The position numbers and the translations under genes are program-made. Shown in pieces: positions 47,428 to 56,590 of a stretch of 64,000 nt of DNA (its first letter is position 1; each line of letters starts with the position of its first letter). The stretch comes from Mesorhizobium sp. Root157. GTDB taxonomy: Bacteria > Pseudomonadota > Alphaproteobacteria > Rhizobiales > Rhizobiaceae. A model generated the notes under the pieces. The model had not been told where the DNA came from. It did no database searches and was given only the letters and a program-made list of their open reading frames with translations. The DNA lies in assembly GCF_001427385.1 (NCBI RefSeq), contig NZ_LMGJ01000033.1, forward strand, positions 186,001 through 250,000, read 5' to 3'.

Positions 47428-48208
47428 CGTCTCCGATCAGATCTTCGCCGGGCTGAAGCAAGCGGGGCAAAGCGGGCTACCGCTCTACCTTCAGCTTCGC
47501 AAGAATATCGAGGACGCCGTCAAAACCGGACTGATCGGCCCCGGCGACGCCTTGCCGTCGGAGCGCGACATTGCCACCAAGGCCGATATTTCGCGCGTCA
47601 CCGTGCGCAAGGCGGTGCACGATCTGGTCAAGGGCGGCATCCTCGTCCAGCGCCATGGATCGGGCACCTTTGTCGCGCCGCGCGTCGAGCGCGTGGAGCA
47701 ATCCCTGTCGCGGCTCACCTCCTTCACCGAAGACATGGCCCGGCGTGGCATGACGGTTCGCTCGGCCTGGCTGGATCGAGGCATCTTCGCGCCCTCACCG
47801 GAAGAAATGATGGTGCTTGGCCTGTCGTCCAAGGAACTGGTCGCGCGCATCGCGCGCCTGCGCATTGCCGACGATACGCCGCTGGCGATCGAACGGGCGT
47901 CGCTTTCGACATCCATCCTGGCCGATCCGGCGGCAATCGATTCTTCGCTCTACAGTGCGCTTGAGAAAACGGGCAACCGGCCGGTTCGCGCCGTTCAGCG
48001 GATATCTGCCGCAAATTTGAACGAGACCGATGCCAAGTTGCTCGATGTACAGGCCGGTGTCGCGGGCCTCCATATAGAGCGCATCTCCTATCTGGCGAGC
48101 GGCAGGGTGGTCGAATTCACCCGCTCGATCTATCGCGGCGACGCCTATGATTTTGTCGCGGAGTTGCGGCTGAGCGGCCCTGACAACGAACTGGGAGGCC
48201 GACCATGA
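47420..48208 (+). CDS. nagQ: GntR/HutC-family repressor of amino-sugar genes (NagQ-like)
   Basis: 262 residues from ATG 47420, with GGAGG 6 nt upstream, inside the end of the kinase gene. N-terminal winged helix (about 15-85: YLQLRKNIEDAV, PSERDIATKADISRVTVRKAV, GSGTFVAP) and a C-terminal UTRA ligand-binding domain (about 105-255). Because its operon and the divergent murQ operon both carry TGGTATT-type boxes, it is probably the regulator that binds them, with an amino-sugar phosphate as effector (inference from NagQ and YvoA relatives). It is co-transcribed with its targets, so autoregulation is expected. Confidence 0.82.
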   Translation: MADVSDQIFAGLKQAGQSGLPLYLQLRKNIEDAVKTGLIGPGDALPSERDIATKADISRVTVRKAVHDLVKGGILVQRHGSGTFVAPRVERVEQSLSRLTSFTEDMARRGMTVRSAWLDRGIFAPSPEEMMVLGLSSKELVARIARLRIADDTPLAIERASLSTSILADPAAIDSSLYSALEKTGNRPVRAVQRISAANLNETDAKLLDVQAGVAGLHIERISYLASGRVVEFTRSIYRGDAYDFVAELRLSGPDNELGGRP

Positions 48209-49236
48209 CGGCACAGAAAACCCATATGCGCCGGGAGATCGAGGAGATACCACAGGCGGTCGCCCGCTTGCTCGATGGTTCGGCCCCTTCGCTGACTGAG
48301 GCGGGGCGCGGAATACGGGAACGCGATCCGAATTTCGTCGTTACCGTTGCGAGAGGCTCGTCCGACCACGCGGCGACTTTCCTGAAATACGCCATCGAAC
48401 TGACCGCCGGACTGGCCGTGGCGTCGGTCGGGCCATCGGTGGCGTCCATCTACGGCGCCAAGTTGAGGCTAAACGGTTCCGCCTGCCTCGCCGTCTCGCA
48501 GTCTGGCAAAAGCCCCGACATCGTCGCCATGGCCGAGAGTGCCGGGCAGCGTGGTGCGCTGACCATCGCCTTGACGAATACGGCGGACTCGCCGCTCGCG
48601 CGAGCCTGCAACCACTCCATAGATATTCTGGCCGGGCCGGAGCGCAGCGTGGCCGCGACCAAGACATTCGTGAATTCCGCAGTCGCAGGCCTCGCCCTGA
48701 TGGCCCATTGCACGAACGACGAGACTTTGCTCGCCGCGCTGCGGGAATTGCCCGGCAAGCTCGAACTGGCGATCGGCTGCGACTGGATGGCGCTTGCCGG
48801 CGCGCTGGAGGGTCAGAAATCCTTGTTCATATTGGGTCGCGGCCCATCCTTCGCCATCGCCAGCGAAGCAGCGCTGAAATTCAAGGAAACCTGCGCCATG
48901 CACGCGGAAGCCTACAGCACTGCCGAGGTGATGCACGGGCCGCTTGCCCTGGTAGGCCCGAAATTTCCTGTGCTGGCCCTTGCCTCGCGCGATGCCGCAG
49001 AACGGTCGGTCGCCGATACCGCCGACGCGCTGGCGGCAAAGGAAGCGGCGGCATTCGCCACCACCGGGTTGGCGAAACGCGCCCGGCATCTGCCGTTTGT
49101 CGCGACAGGCCATACGCTGACAGAGCCGTTGGCGCTGATCGTGTCGTTCTATTCCTTTGTCGAGGCCTTCGCCCGCCATCGCGGCCTCAATCCCGATGCG
49201 CCGCCCAATTTGCACAAGGTCACCGAAACCGTATGA
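48205..49236 (+). CDS. SIS-domain glucosamine-6-phosphate deaminase (NagB-II type)
   Basis: 343 residues with two sugar isomerase (SIS) domains like the C-terminal half of GlmS but without its glutaminase part. Motifs: VARGSSDHAATFLKYAIE near residue 48, VSQSGKSPDIVAMAE near residue 95, and ILGRGPSFAIASEAALKFKETC near residue 210. Such stand-alone proteins replace NagB in many proteobacteria, converting glucosamine-6-phosphate to fructose-6-phosphate and ammonia. ATGA overlap with the GntR gene and with nagA. Confidence 0.85.
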   Translation: MTAQKTHMRREIEEIPQAVARLLDGSAPSLTEAGRGIRERDPNFVVTVARGSSDHAATFLKYAIELTAGLAVASVGPSVASIYGAKLRLNGSACLAVSQSGKSPDIVAMAESAGQRGALTIALTNTADSPLARACNHSIDILAGPERSVAATKTFVNSAVAGLALMAHCTNDETLLAALRELPGKLELAIGCDWMALAGALEGQKSLFILGRGPSFAIASEAALKFKETCAMHAEAYSTAEVMHGPLALVGPKFPVLALASRDAAERSVADTADALAAKEAAAFATTGLAKRARHLPFVATGHTLTEPLALIVSFYSFVEAFARHRGLNPDAPPNLHKVTETV

Positions 49237-50396
49237 ACGGCCGCTTCGCCCTTTTCGCCGCGCGGATTTTCGACGGCGACGCCTGGCATGAAGACGCGGC
49301 GCTGGTCATTGCAAATGGCAGCATCGAAGCCATCTTGCCGCAAGGCTCGCTACCTGCCGACCTGAACCTGGTCGACGGCAAGGACGCCATCCTCGCGCCC
49401 GGCTTCACCGACCTTCAGGTCAATGGCGGCGGCGGCGTCATGCTCAACGACCACCCCGATGTCGCCTCGATCGAAACGATCTGCGCGGCCCATGCGCCGT
49501 TCGGAACCACGGCGCTGTTGCCGACCCTCATCACCGACACGCCGGAAATCACGGCGGCCGCAGTGTCGGCAGGCAAGGAGGCCGCAAAGCTTGGGGTTCC
49601 GGGGTTTCTTGGCCTGCATCTTGAAGGCCCGCATCTGTCGCTGGCCCGCAAGGGCGCACACGATCCCAAACTGATCCGACCGATGACTGGCGCGGACCAG
49701 TCGGCGTTGATTGAGGCAAAGGCCGGCCTGCCGGTGCTTTTGACGACCGTGGCACCGGAATCCGCGACCACGGACCAGGTCAGGGCGTTGGCGCAGGCCG
49801 GCATCGTCGTCAGTCTCGGCCATTCCGATGCCGGCTATGCCACCGCCGGCTCCTATGCCGAAGCTGGCGCTTCCGTCGTCACCCACCTGTTCAACGCGAT
49901 GAGCCAGATCGGCAACCGCGAGCCAGGCCTAGCAGGGGCTGCCATCGACACGGGAACGCTCGCGGCCGGCCTGATCGCCGACGGCATCCATGTCGAGGCT
50001 GCAACCATCGGCATCGCGCTGCGCGCCAAGCTGGGACCGGCGCGGATCTTCCTCGTCACCGACGCCATGGCGACCATCGGCACCGACATGACGTCGTTTG
50101 CGCTTAACGGTCGCACCATCTACCGCAAGGAAGGCCGCCTGACACTTGCCGACGGCACCCTGGCAGGCGCCGATCTCGACATGATCTCGGCAGTCCGCTT
50201 CATGCACGAGGTGATCGGGGTGGAATTGGGAGAGGCGCTGCGCATGGCCTCGGCCTATCCGGCCCAGGCAGTCGGGCAATCGCACCGCATCGGTCGGCTG
50301 GCCAAGGGGCAGGCGGCAAATGTTGTCGCTTTGTCCGAAGACCTGGCCGTCAACGGCGTCTGGATCGGCGGCGACAAGGTGTTTAGCGCGAGTTGA
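49233..50396 (+). CDS. nagA: N-acetylglucosamine-6-phosphate deacetylase
   Basis: 387 residues from ATG 49233, overlapping the previous stop by ATGA; the open frame to 48708 is not coding there. Amidohydrolase fold: LAPGFTDLQVNGGGGV near residue 50, metal-binding glutamate in HLEGPHLS near 130, histidines in SLGHSDAG and THLFNAMSQ, and the catalytic aspartate in FLVTDAMATIG near 270. It removes acetate from GlcNAc-6-phosphate. Last gene of the plus arm, ending 21 bp from the convergent rpe gene. Confidence 0.94.
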   Translation: MNGRFALFAARIFDGDAWHEDAALVIANGSIEAILPQGSLPADLNLVDGKDAILAPGFTDLQVNGGGGVMLNDHPDVASIETICAAHAPFGTTALLPTLITDTPEITAAAVSAGKEAAKLGVPGFLGLHLEGPHLSLARKGAHDPKLIRPMTGADQSALIEAKAGLPVLLTTVAPESATTDQVRALAQAGIVVSLGHSDAGYATAGSYAEAGASVVTHLFNAMSQIGNREPGLAGAAIDTGTLAAGLIADGIHVEAATIGIALRAKLGPARIFLVTDAMATIGTDMTSFALNGRTIYRKEGRLTLADGTLAGADLDMISAVRFMHEVIGVELGEALRMASAYPAQAVGQSHRIGRLAKGQAANVVALSEDLAVNGVWIGGDKVFSAS

Positions 50397-50417
50397 GCCG
50401 TCGCGCGGCCGTGGTGT

Positions 50418-51095
50418 TCAGCGGATTGCGCCGTCTGCCGTGGAGCGGATCGCTTCGATATTCTTGCGATACGCCTCGACACCATCGCCTTTGAATACGG
50501 CAGCCCCTGCCACAAGAACGTCGGCCCCGGCAGCGGTCACCAGCGGCGCCGTCTCCGGGGAAATGCCGCCGTCGATCTCGATATGGATCGGCCGGTTGCC
50601 GATCATCGCCTTCACGCGCTTCACCTTATCGACCATTGCCGGAATGAAAGCCTGCCCTCCAAAGCCCGGATTGACCGTCATGATCAGGATCAGGTCGAGC
50701 CGGTCCAGCACATATTCGATGGCGCTCTCAGGCGTCGCCGGATTGAGCGAAACACCTGCCTTCTTGCCCAGGTTGCGGATGGTCTGCAGCGAGCGGTCGA
50801 GATGCGGCCCTGCCTCGGCGTGGACGGTGATGCCGTCACAGCCGGCATCGGCGAAGGCGGCCAGGTAGGGATCGACAGGCGCGATCATCAGATGACAGTC
50901 GAAATAGGCCTTGGTGCGGTTGCGGATCGCCTTGATGACCGGCGGACCGAAAGTGATGTTGGGCACGAAATGGCCGTCCATCACGTCGAGATGCACCCAG
51001 TCCGCACCGGCGGCAACGACGGCCTCGACCTCGTCGCCGAGCCTCGAGAAATCCGAAGCCAATACCGATGGCGCTATCAGGGTTTTTCCGCTCAT
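50418..51095 (-). CDS. rpe: Ribulose-phosphate 3-epimerase
   Basis: 225 residues, TIM barrel. [14 protein letters not shown] at the N terminus, the metal-binding [16 protein letters not shown] near residue 35, YFDCHLMI near 65, [10 protein letters not shown] near 140 and [12 protein letters not shown] near 175. Interconverts ribulose-5-phosphate and xylulose-5-phosphate in the pentose phosphate and Calvin pathways. Convergent with nagA. Confidence 0.96.
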   Translation of the reverse strand: MSGKTLIAPSVLASDFSRLGDEVEAVVAAGADWVHLDVMDGHFVPNITFGPPVIKAIRNRTKAYFDCHLMIAPVDPYLAAFADAGCDGITVHAEAGPHLDRSLQTIRNLGKKAGVSLNPATPESAIEYVLDRLDLILIMTVNPGFGGQAFIPAMVDKVKRVKAMIGNRPIHIEIDGGISPETAPLVTAAGADVLVAGAAVFKGDGVEAYRKNIEAIRSTADGAIR

Positions 51096-51260
51096 GGCTG
51101 GCCTTCCCGGTTCGTGTAATTGTGGGCCTGCCTAAAGCCACGGGCCGCACTTGTCGAGTGGGCCGACGAGCGTTCCCCATCTTAGGGATTCTGGCCGCTG
51201 CCCACACAAAGCCAAAATCCTGCGCCACGGACATGGTGAAATCATCCATCGGAGTTGAAT

Positions 51261-51584
51261 GTGAGATCGGCTATCGCGGCATCCGTTCTTTGCCTGACCG
51301 TTACCGGCTGCGCCAATTCGCTTGTCGTGGAGCAGGATCGCAATGTCGCCTCTTCGCTGCCCTACGACAGCGTTTCCTGTTCATCGCTTTTAACCGAGCG
51401 CGATCAATTGGCGCGAAGATACAATCTGCCGACGAATGCCAAGCCGATCTTCTCCAACCAGCCAATGGGGTTGGGACCTGTCATTCCAGATGTCCGTTCC
51501 GACCGCCGTCGGGGGATCGAAAAGGCAAGCGGCGAGATCGATGCGATGAACCGCTCGCTGGTTCGCCGCAGATGCGCCGGTTAA
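51261..51584 (+). CDS. Small putative lipoprotein (107 aa)
   Basis: 107 residues from GTG 51261, 6 nt after GGAG; TTG 51255 would be too close to it. The N terminus MRSAIAASVLCLTVTGCANS is a lipoprotein signal with the lipobox cysteine near residue 18. The mature part is basic, includes SCSSLLTERDQLARRYNL and ends RRRCAG. I do not recognise the family, although similar small lipoproteins are common in Rhizobiales. Divergent from rpe. Confidence 0.65.
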   Translation: MRSAIAASVLCLTVTGCANSLVVEQDRNVASSLPYDSVSCSSLLTERDQLARRYNLPTNAKPIFSNQPMGLGPVIPDVRSDRRRGIEKASGEIDAMNRSLVRRRCAG

Positions 51585-51600
51585 GCTAAAATCGGGCTAC

Positions 51601-51699
51601 AGCATTGGGCCGAAAAGTGGACCCGGTTTTTGGATTGTTCCGACACTCCATCAAAGTGTTAGTGCGCCCTTTGTGCGTTCGAAAGGACGCACGACCTAG
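51601..51699. repeat. Two-hairpin Rhizobiales-type intergenic repeat, copy 2
   Basis: Core CCGAAAAGTGGACCCGGTTT (51611-51629 region) matches the other copies; the second half contains GTGCGT (51673-51678) pairing with ACGCAC (51687-51692) and ends in CTAG. The CTA of that CTAG is the reverse complement of the stop codon of the GhrA-like gene, so the repeat runs directly into its coding end. Confidence 0.75.
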
Positions 51700-52646
51700 T
51701 AGCCGGCGGTGCGGTCGACGAGATTCTGCAGCGGTTCGCCACGCTCGAAGGCGGACATCTGCCGCAGCATGATCGGCACCAGATGGTTGGGGTCCGAAGT
51801 CGCAGCCGCATGCGGCGTGACGAAGATCTTCGGGTGGCTCCAGATCGGGCTGGTCCTGGGCAGCGGCTCGACCTCGAACACGTCGAGGCTTGCCTCCTTC
51901 AACGTACCGTCGTCCAGCGCCCGCAATATGTCGGCATCCTTCTGCAACCGGCCTCGACCAGCATTGATCAGCACCGCACCGCCGAGCCCATTGCGTTTGC
52001 GCAGTTCCTTGAGCAGGCCGTAGTTGACGATGCCTTTCGTCGCCGGCGTCAACGGCAGCAGGACGACCAGAATATCCGTTGCGTTGAGGAACGGGACCAG
52101 GCCGCTGTCACCGTTGAAGGTCGACACATCCGCCACCTGCTGTTCCTTGCGCGACCAGCCATTGACCCGGAAGCCCAGCGACAGCAACGCGCTAGCGGCC
52201 GCCCTGCCCAGGCTGCCAAGCCCCATGATGCCGACGGAAATGTCGTTGGCCGTGCGCTGCGGCGGCTCGTGCCAGATCTTCTTCTTCTGCTGGCCTTGAT
52301 AGAGCATCGCCTGGCGATGATGTTCGAGCACCCGCCAGACGACGAACTCGACCATATGCTGGGTCAGGTTGTCGGCCACCACCTTGACGATCGGCACATC
52401 CGGAACGGTGGGGTCGGCCATGATGTGGTCGACGCCGGCGCCGATAGAAAAGATCGCACGCAGGTTCGGCAGATTGGTGAGGAGATTGGGCTTCTGCTTC
52501 CACACCACCGCATAGGCGATCGAGGGATCGGAAGGCCCATTCGGCTCAAGCACCACCTCGCGCTCCGTGGACAAAAGCTCATGCCAGCGCTGCGGATGAA
52601 AGCCGGTAACGGCGAGCAGGACACGGCCCTTGTCGAGTTTAGGCAT
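51696..52646 (-). CDS. D-2-hydroxyacid dehydrogenase, glyoxylate/hydroxypyruvate reductase A type
   Basis: 316 residues, GhrA length. NAD(P)-binding GIMGLGSLGRAAASAL near residue 140, catalytic arginine in LINAGRGRLQ near 230, glutamate in DVFEVEPLP near 262, and histidine in FVTPHAAATSDP near 282. It reduces glyoxylate or hydroxypyruvate. It is just downstream of the yejF gene on the same strand (16 bp), possibly by read-through. The stop codon lies in the adjoining repeat. Confidence 0.85.
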   Translation of the reverse strand: MPKLDKGRVLLAVTGFHPQRWHELLSTEREVVLEPNGPSDPSIAYAVVWKQKPNLLTNLPNLRAIFSIGAGVDHIMADPTVPDVPIVKVVADNLTQHMVEFVVWRVLEHHRQAMLYQGQQKKKIWHEPPQRTANDISVGIMGLGSLGRAAASALLSLGFRVNGWSRKEQQVADVSTFNGDSGLVPFLNATDILVVLLPLTPATKGIVNYGLLKELRKRNGLGGAVLINAGRGRLQKDADILRALDDGTLKEASLDVFEVEPLPRTSPIWSHPKIFVTPHAAATSDPNHLVPIMLRQMSAFERGEPLQNLVDRTAGY

Positions 52647-52662
52647 TTCTAGCTTCTCCGCC

Positions 52663-54291
52663 CTAGTCGCTCACAACGCCGACCGGCGCCGTCTCGATCC
52701 TGAAGGCAGCCGACATCAGCGCCCGAGTATAGTCAGTCTGCGGGTTTCCGAAAATCTGCTCGGACGGTCCAGCCTCGACGATCTTGCCGTTGCGCATGAC
52801 GATGACGTGGTTGGCGAGCGCGCGAACCACTTTCAGGTCATGGCTGATGAACAGGTAAGCCAGATTGTGCCTGGCCTGCAGGTCGCGCAACAGGTCGACG
52901 ACTTGCGCCTGCACGCTCATGTCGAGCGCCGAAGTCGGCTCGTCTAGCATGACGAAACGCGGCTTCAGCACCATGGCGCGCGCGATGGCGATACGCTGTC
53001 GCTGGCCGCCGGAGAATTCATGCGGATATCGAAAGCGCGTCGCGGGATCGAGACCCACCTCGTCGAGCACGTCGACGACGCGCCGGTCACGGGCTTCCGG
53101 CGAAAGCTTCGGCTCGTGAATCTTCAAGCCTTCTTCGATGATCTCGGACACCGACATGCGCGGGCTAAGCGAACCATACGGGTCCTGGAACACGATCTGC
53201 AGTTCGCTGCGCAAAGGCCGCATGTCGTTGAACGACAGTTCGTTGATGTCCTTGCCGTCGAAGCGGATCTTGCCCGTCGAGGAGATCATGCGCGCCAGGG
53301 CAAGGCCGAGCGTCGTCTTGCCGGAGCCGGATTCGCCGACAACGCCGACGGTCTGGCCTTCGCGCACGGTGATATCGATGCCATCGACCGCCTTTACATG
53401 ATCGACCGTCTTGCGGAAGAAGCCTTGCTTGATGGGAAACCAGACCTTGACGTCGTCGCCCGCCATGACCGGACGGGCTTTCTCATTCGCAGCCGGCGGC
53501 TTTCCCTTCGGCTCGGCGGCAAGCAGGTGGCGCGTATAGGCATGCTGCGGATTGGCGAATATTTCTCCGGTCGGACCTGTCTCGACGATCTTGCCCTTGG
53601 TCATCACGCAGACGCGGTCGGCGATCTTCCTGACGATGCCCAGATCATGGGTGATGAACAGCATCGACATGCCGTTCTTTTCCTTGAGATTGGCCAGCAA
53701 TTCGAGGATCTGCGCCTGCACGGTGACATCCAGCGCCGTCGTCGGCTCGTCGGCAATCAGCAGTTCCGGCTCGTTGGCAAGCGCCATGGCAATCATCACA
53801 CGCTGGCGCTGACCGCCGGAAAGCTGGTGCGGGTAAGCCGAGAGACGCTTTTCCGGCTCGCGGATGCCGACTTCGTTCAGCAGGTCGAGCGTGCGCTGCC
53901 TGGCCTGGCGATCCCCCATGCCCCGATGCAGCTTGAGCACTTCCACGATCTGCTGCTCGATGGTGTGGAGCGGATTGAGCGAGGTCATCGGCTCCTGAAA
54001 GATCATGGTGACCTTGTTGCCGCGCACCGAACGCAGACTTTTCTCGCCAAGGCAAAGCAGGTCCTTGCCGTCGAACAGGATCTGCCCGGACGGATGGCTG
54101 GCAGTCGGATACGGCAGCAACTTCAGCACCGACAGCGCCGACACCGACTTGCCCGAACCAGACTCCCCGACAAGCGCCACCGTCTCGCCCTTGGCGATAT
54201 CAAACGACACACCGTCGACGGCCAGGGAGGTATTGCCCCCTTGCGAAAAGGCGACCGACAGGTCGCGGACTGCAAGCAGAGGCGCGCTCAT
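52663..54291 (-). CDS. yejF: Peptide ABC importer, double ATPase YejF
   Basis: 542 residues with two complete ABC domains in one chain: Walker [13 protein letters not shown] near residue 40 and [14 protein letters not shown] near 320; signatures [15 protein letters not shown] and [15 protein letters not shown]. This fusion is the hallmark of YejF. It energises the YejBE channel for uptake of peptides, including microcin C in enterobacteria and, in S. meliloti, tolerance of host NCR peptides. ATGA overlap with yejE. Confidence 0.92.
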   Translation of the reverse strand: MSAPLLAVRDLSVAFSQGGNTSLAVDGVSFDIAKGETVALVGESGSGKSVSALSVLKLLPYPTASHPSGQILFDGKDLLCLGEKSLRSVRGNKVTMIFQEPMTSLNPLHTIEQQIVEVLKLHRGMGDRQARQRTLDLLNEVGIREPEKRLSAYPHQLSGGQRQRVMIAMALANEPELLIADEPTTALDVTVQAQILELLANLKEKNGMSMLFITHDLGIVRKIADRVCVMTKGKIVETGPTGEIFANPQHAYTRHLLAAEPKGKPPAANEKARPVMAGDDVKVWFPIKQGFFRKTVDHVKAVDGIDITVREGQTVGVVGESGSGKTTLGLALARMISSTGKIRFDGKDINELSFNDMRPLRSELQIVFQDPYGSLSPRMSVSEIIEEGLKIHEPKLSPEARDRRVVDVLDEVGLDPATRFRYPHEFSGGQRQRIAIARAMVLKPRFVMLDEPTSALDMSVQAQVVDLLRDLQARHNLAYLFISHDLKVVRALANHVIVMRNGKIVEAGPSEQIFGNPQTDYTRALMSAAFRIETAPVGVVSD

Positions 54292-55439
54292 CTGAACGTC
54301 TTCCGCGGATCAAAGGCGTCGCGGGTCGCCTCGCCGACGAAAATCAACAGCGACAGCATGATCGACAAAGTGGCAAAGCCGGTCATGCCCAGCCAAGGCG
54401 CATTGAGATTGCGCTGGCCCTGCTTGAGCAGTTCGCCGAGCGAGGCAGAGCCGGGCGGCAGGCCGAAGCCGAGGAAATCGAGCGAAGTCAGCGTCGAGAT
54501 CGAGCCGTTGAGGATGAACGGAAGGAAAGTCAGCGTCGCCACCATGGCGTTGGGCAGAAGGTGGCGAAACATGATGGTGCGATTGGGTACGCCAAGCGCA
54601 CGCGCCGCGTTGACATATTCGAAGTTGCGGGCGCGCAGGAATTCCGCCCGCACCACCCCGACAAAGGCGACCCATGAGAACAAGAGCATAAGGCCAAGCA
54701 GGATGAAGAAACCGGGCGGCAGGATCGCCGCTACGATCAGCAACAGGTAAAGCACCGGGATCGCCGACCAGATTTCGATGAAGCGCTGGAAGATCAGATC
54801 GGTCCAGCCGCCGAAATAGCCCTGCACGGCCCCGGCAGACACGCCGATGATTGCCGAGCCGAGTGTCAGTATGAGGCCGAACAGGACCGAGACACGAAAG
54901 CCGTATATGGCGCGGGCGAGAACATCGCGGGCCTGGTCGTCGGTGCCGAGCCAATTCCAGTTACCGGCGACACAGTTGGGGTCGGCTTCGCCTTGCGGAT
55001 ACTGGTTGCAGCGCGTCTTGGCGTCATATTGCCAGGATGGCCTGGCGGGCGCTGCCTCGGGAACCGAGTTGTTGACGGTGCGATAGGAATAGCGGATCGG
55101 TGGCCAGACCATCCAGCCATTGGCGTTGATCTCGTCCTGAATGACCGGATCGCGATAGTCGGTGACGGCATAGAAGCCGCCAAACTTCTCTTCCGGATAG
55201 GCGACCAGCACCGGGAACAGGATTTCGCCCTTGTAGGAGGCGATGACCGGCTTGTCGTTGGCAATGAACTCCGCAAACAGCGACAGCACGAACAGAGCGA
55301 GGAAAATCCACAACGACCAGTAACCGCGCCGGTTCGCCTTGAAATTCGCCCAACGCCGCTTGTTGAGCGGTGAAAGCCAAGGGCGCTTTACCCGGCCTGT
55401 CGGAACTTCAGCGCCGTTGCTCAACTCGAGGTTTGTCAT
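54288..55439 (-). CDS. yejE: Peptide ABC importer permease YejE
   Basis: 383 residues: an N-terminal cytoplasmic part and one membrane segment, a periplasmic insert (about 65-165, with YRTVNNSVPEAAPARPSW) that is characteristic of YejE and absent from DppC/OppC, then five membrane segments and the EAA loop ARNFEYVNAARALGVPN near residue 275. It starts as TGATG with yejB. Forms the channel with YejB. Confidence 0.92.
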   Translation of the reverse strand: MTNLELSNGAEVPTGRVKRPWLSPLNKRRWANFKANRRGYWSLWIFLALFVLSLFAEFIANDKPVIASYKGEILFPVLVAYPEEKFGGFYAVTDYRDPVIQDEINANGWMVWPPIRYSYRTVNNSVPEAAPARPSWQYDAKTRCNQYPQGEADPNCVAGNWNWLGTDDQARDVLARAIYGFRVSVLFGLILTLGSAIIGVSAGAVQGYFGGWTDLIFQRFIEIWSAIPVLYLLLIVAAILPPGFFILLGLMLLFSWVAFVGVVRAEFLRARNFEYVNAARALGVPNRTIMFRHLLPNAMVATLTFLPFILNGSISTLTSLDFLGFGLPPGSASLGELLKQGQRNLNAPWLGMTGFATLSIMLSLLIFVGEATRDAFDPRKTFR

Positions 55440-56542
55440 CAGACGTCCCGCCGCTCGAAGTCGATGCGCGGATCGATCCAGGTATAGGTGAGGTCGGAAA
55501 CCAGGCTGATGGCCAACCCGATGAGCGAGAAGATGTAGAGGTTGGCGAACACGACCGGATAGTCGCGCTCCACCACCGAGCGGAAGCCGAGCAGGCCCAG
55601 CCCATCGAGCGAAAAGATGTTCTCGATCAGCAGCGAGCCGGTGAAGAAGGCCGAAATGAAGGCGCCCGGAAAACCGGCAATGACGATCAGCATGGCGTTT
55701 CGGAACACGTGTCCGTAAAGAACCTGCCGCTCAGAGAGGCCTTTGGCGCGCGCCGTCACCACGTATTGCTTGCGGATTTCGTCGAGGAAGGAATTCTTCG
55801 TCAACAGTGTCGTGGTGGCGAAGGCCGACAGCACCATGGCCGTCAGTGGAAGCGCCAGGTGCCAGAAATAGTCGAGGATACGGGCCGGCCACGACAACTG
55901 CCCCCAATTGTCGGAGGTCAGGCCGCGCAGCGGAAACCAGTCGTAGAACGAGCCTCCCGCGAACAGCACCATCAACAGGATGGCGAACAGGAAGCCCGGA
56001 ATGGCGTAGGCGACGATAACGATGCCGCTGGTCCACACATCGAATGCCGACCCGTCCTTGACCGCCTTGCGGATGCCGAGCGGGATCGAAATCAGGTAGG
56101 AAATCAGCGTTATCCATAGGCCGAGCGAGATCGACACCGGCATTTTCTCCAGGATCAGGTCGATCACCGAAATGTCGCGGAAGTAGCTGTCGCCGAAGTC
56201 GAAGCGAGCATAATCCCATATCATCTTGCCAAAGCGCTCTAGCGGCGGCTTGTCGAAACCGAACTGCTTTTCCAGCTTGGCGATGAATTCCGGATCGAGG
56301 CCCTGGGCGCCGCGATATTTGGAACTGACGTCGCCGCCGACATCGAGATTGCCGCCGACAATGTCGCCTCCGCCACCCCCGCCAATCCGGTCGCTAGCGT
56401 CGCCGCCCTGACCGGTCAGTTTGGCGATGACCTGCTCGACAGGGCCACCGGGGGCGAACTGGATGACTGCGAAAGAGATGGCCATGATGCCGAGCAGGGT
56501 CGGAATCATCAAAAGAACGCGACGCAGGATATAGGCACCCAT
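55439..56542 (-). CDS. yejB: Peptide ABC importer permease YejB
   Basis: 367 residues, six membrane segments in the usual DppB/OppB plan ([25 protein letters not shown] at the N terminus). An insertion rich in glycine ([17 protein letters not shown], near residues 50-70) between the first two segments is longer than in DppB and typical of YejB. EAA loop [25 protein letters not shown] near residue 255. Confidence 0.92.
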   Translation of the reverse strand: MGAYILRRVLLMIPTLLGIMAISFAVIQFAPGGPVEQVIAKLTGQGGDASDRIGGGGGGDIVGGNLDVGGDVSSKYRGAQGLDPEFIAKLEKQFGFDKPPLERFGKMIWDYARFDFGDSYFRDISVIDLILEKMPVSISLGLWITLISYLISIPLGIRKAVKDGSAFDVWTSGIVIVAYAIPGFLFAILLMVLFAGGSFYDWFPLRGLTSDNWGQLSWPARILDYFWHLALPLTAMVLSAFATTTLLTKNSFLDEIRKQYVVTARAKGLSERQVLYGHVFRNAMLIVIAGFPGAFISAFFTGSLLIENIFSLDGLGLLGFRSVVERDYPVVFANLYIFSLIGLAISLVSDLTYTWIDPRIDFERRDV

Positions 56543-56590
56543 CAGGCCGCTCTCACGGTCGCTCTAGGTGGCCGGCGCTTCGTTGCAATT

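Noticed and set aside
48708..49232. Upstream extension of nagA
   Set aside because: It overlaps the SIS-deaminase gene in another frame, and the ATGA junction at 49233 gives the standard NagA length.
50397..50417. Terminator between convergent nagA and rpe
   Set aside because: Only 21 bp are available and no stem-loop with a U-run is present.
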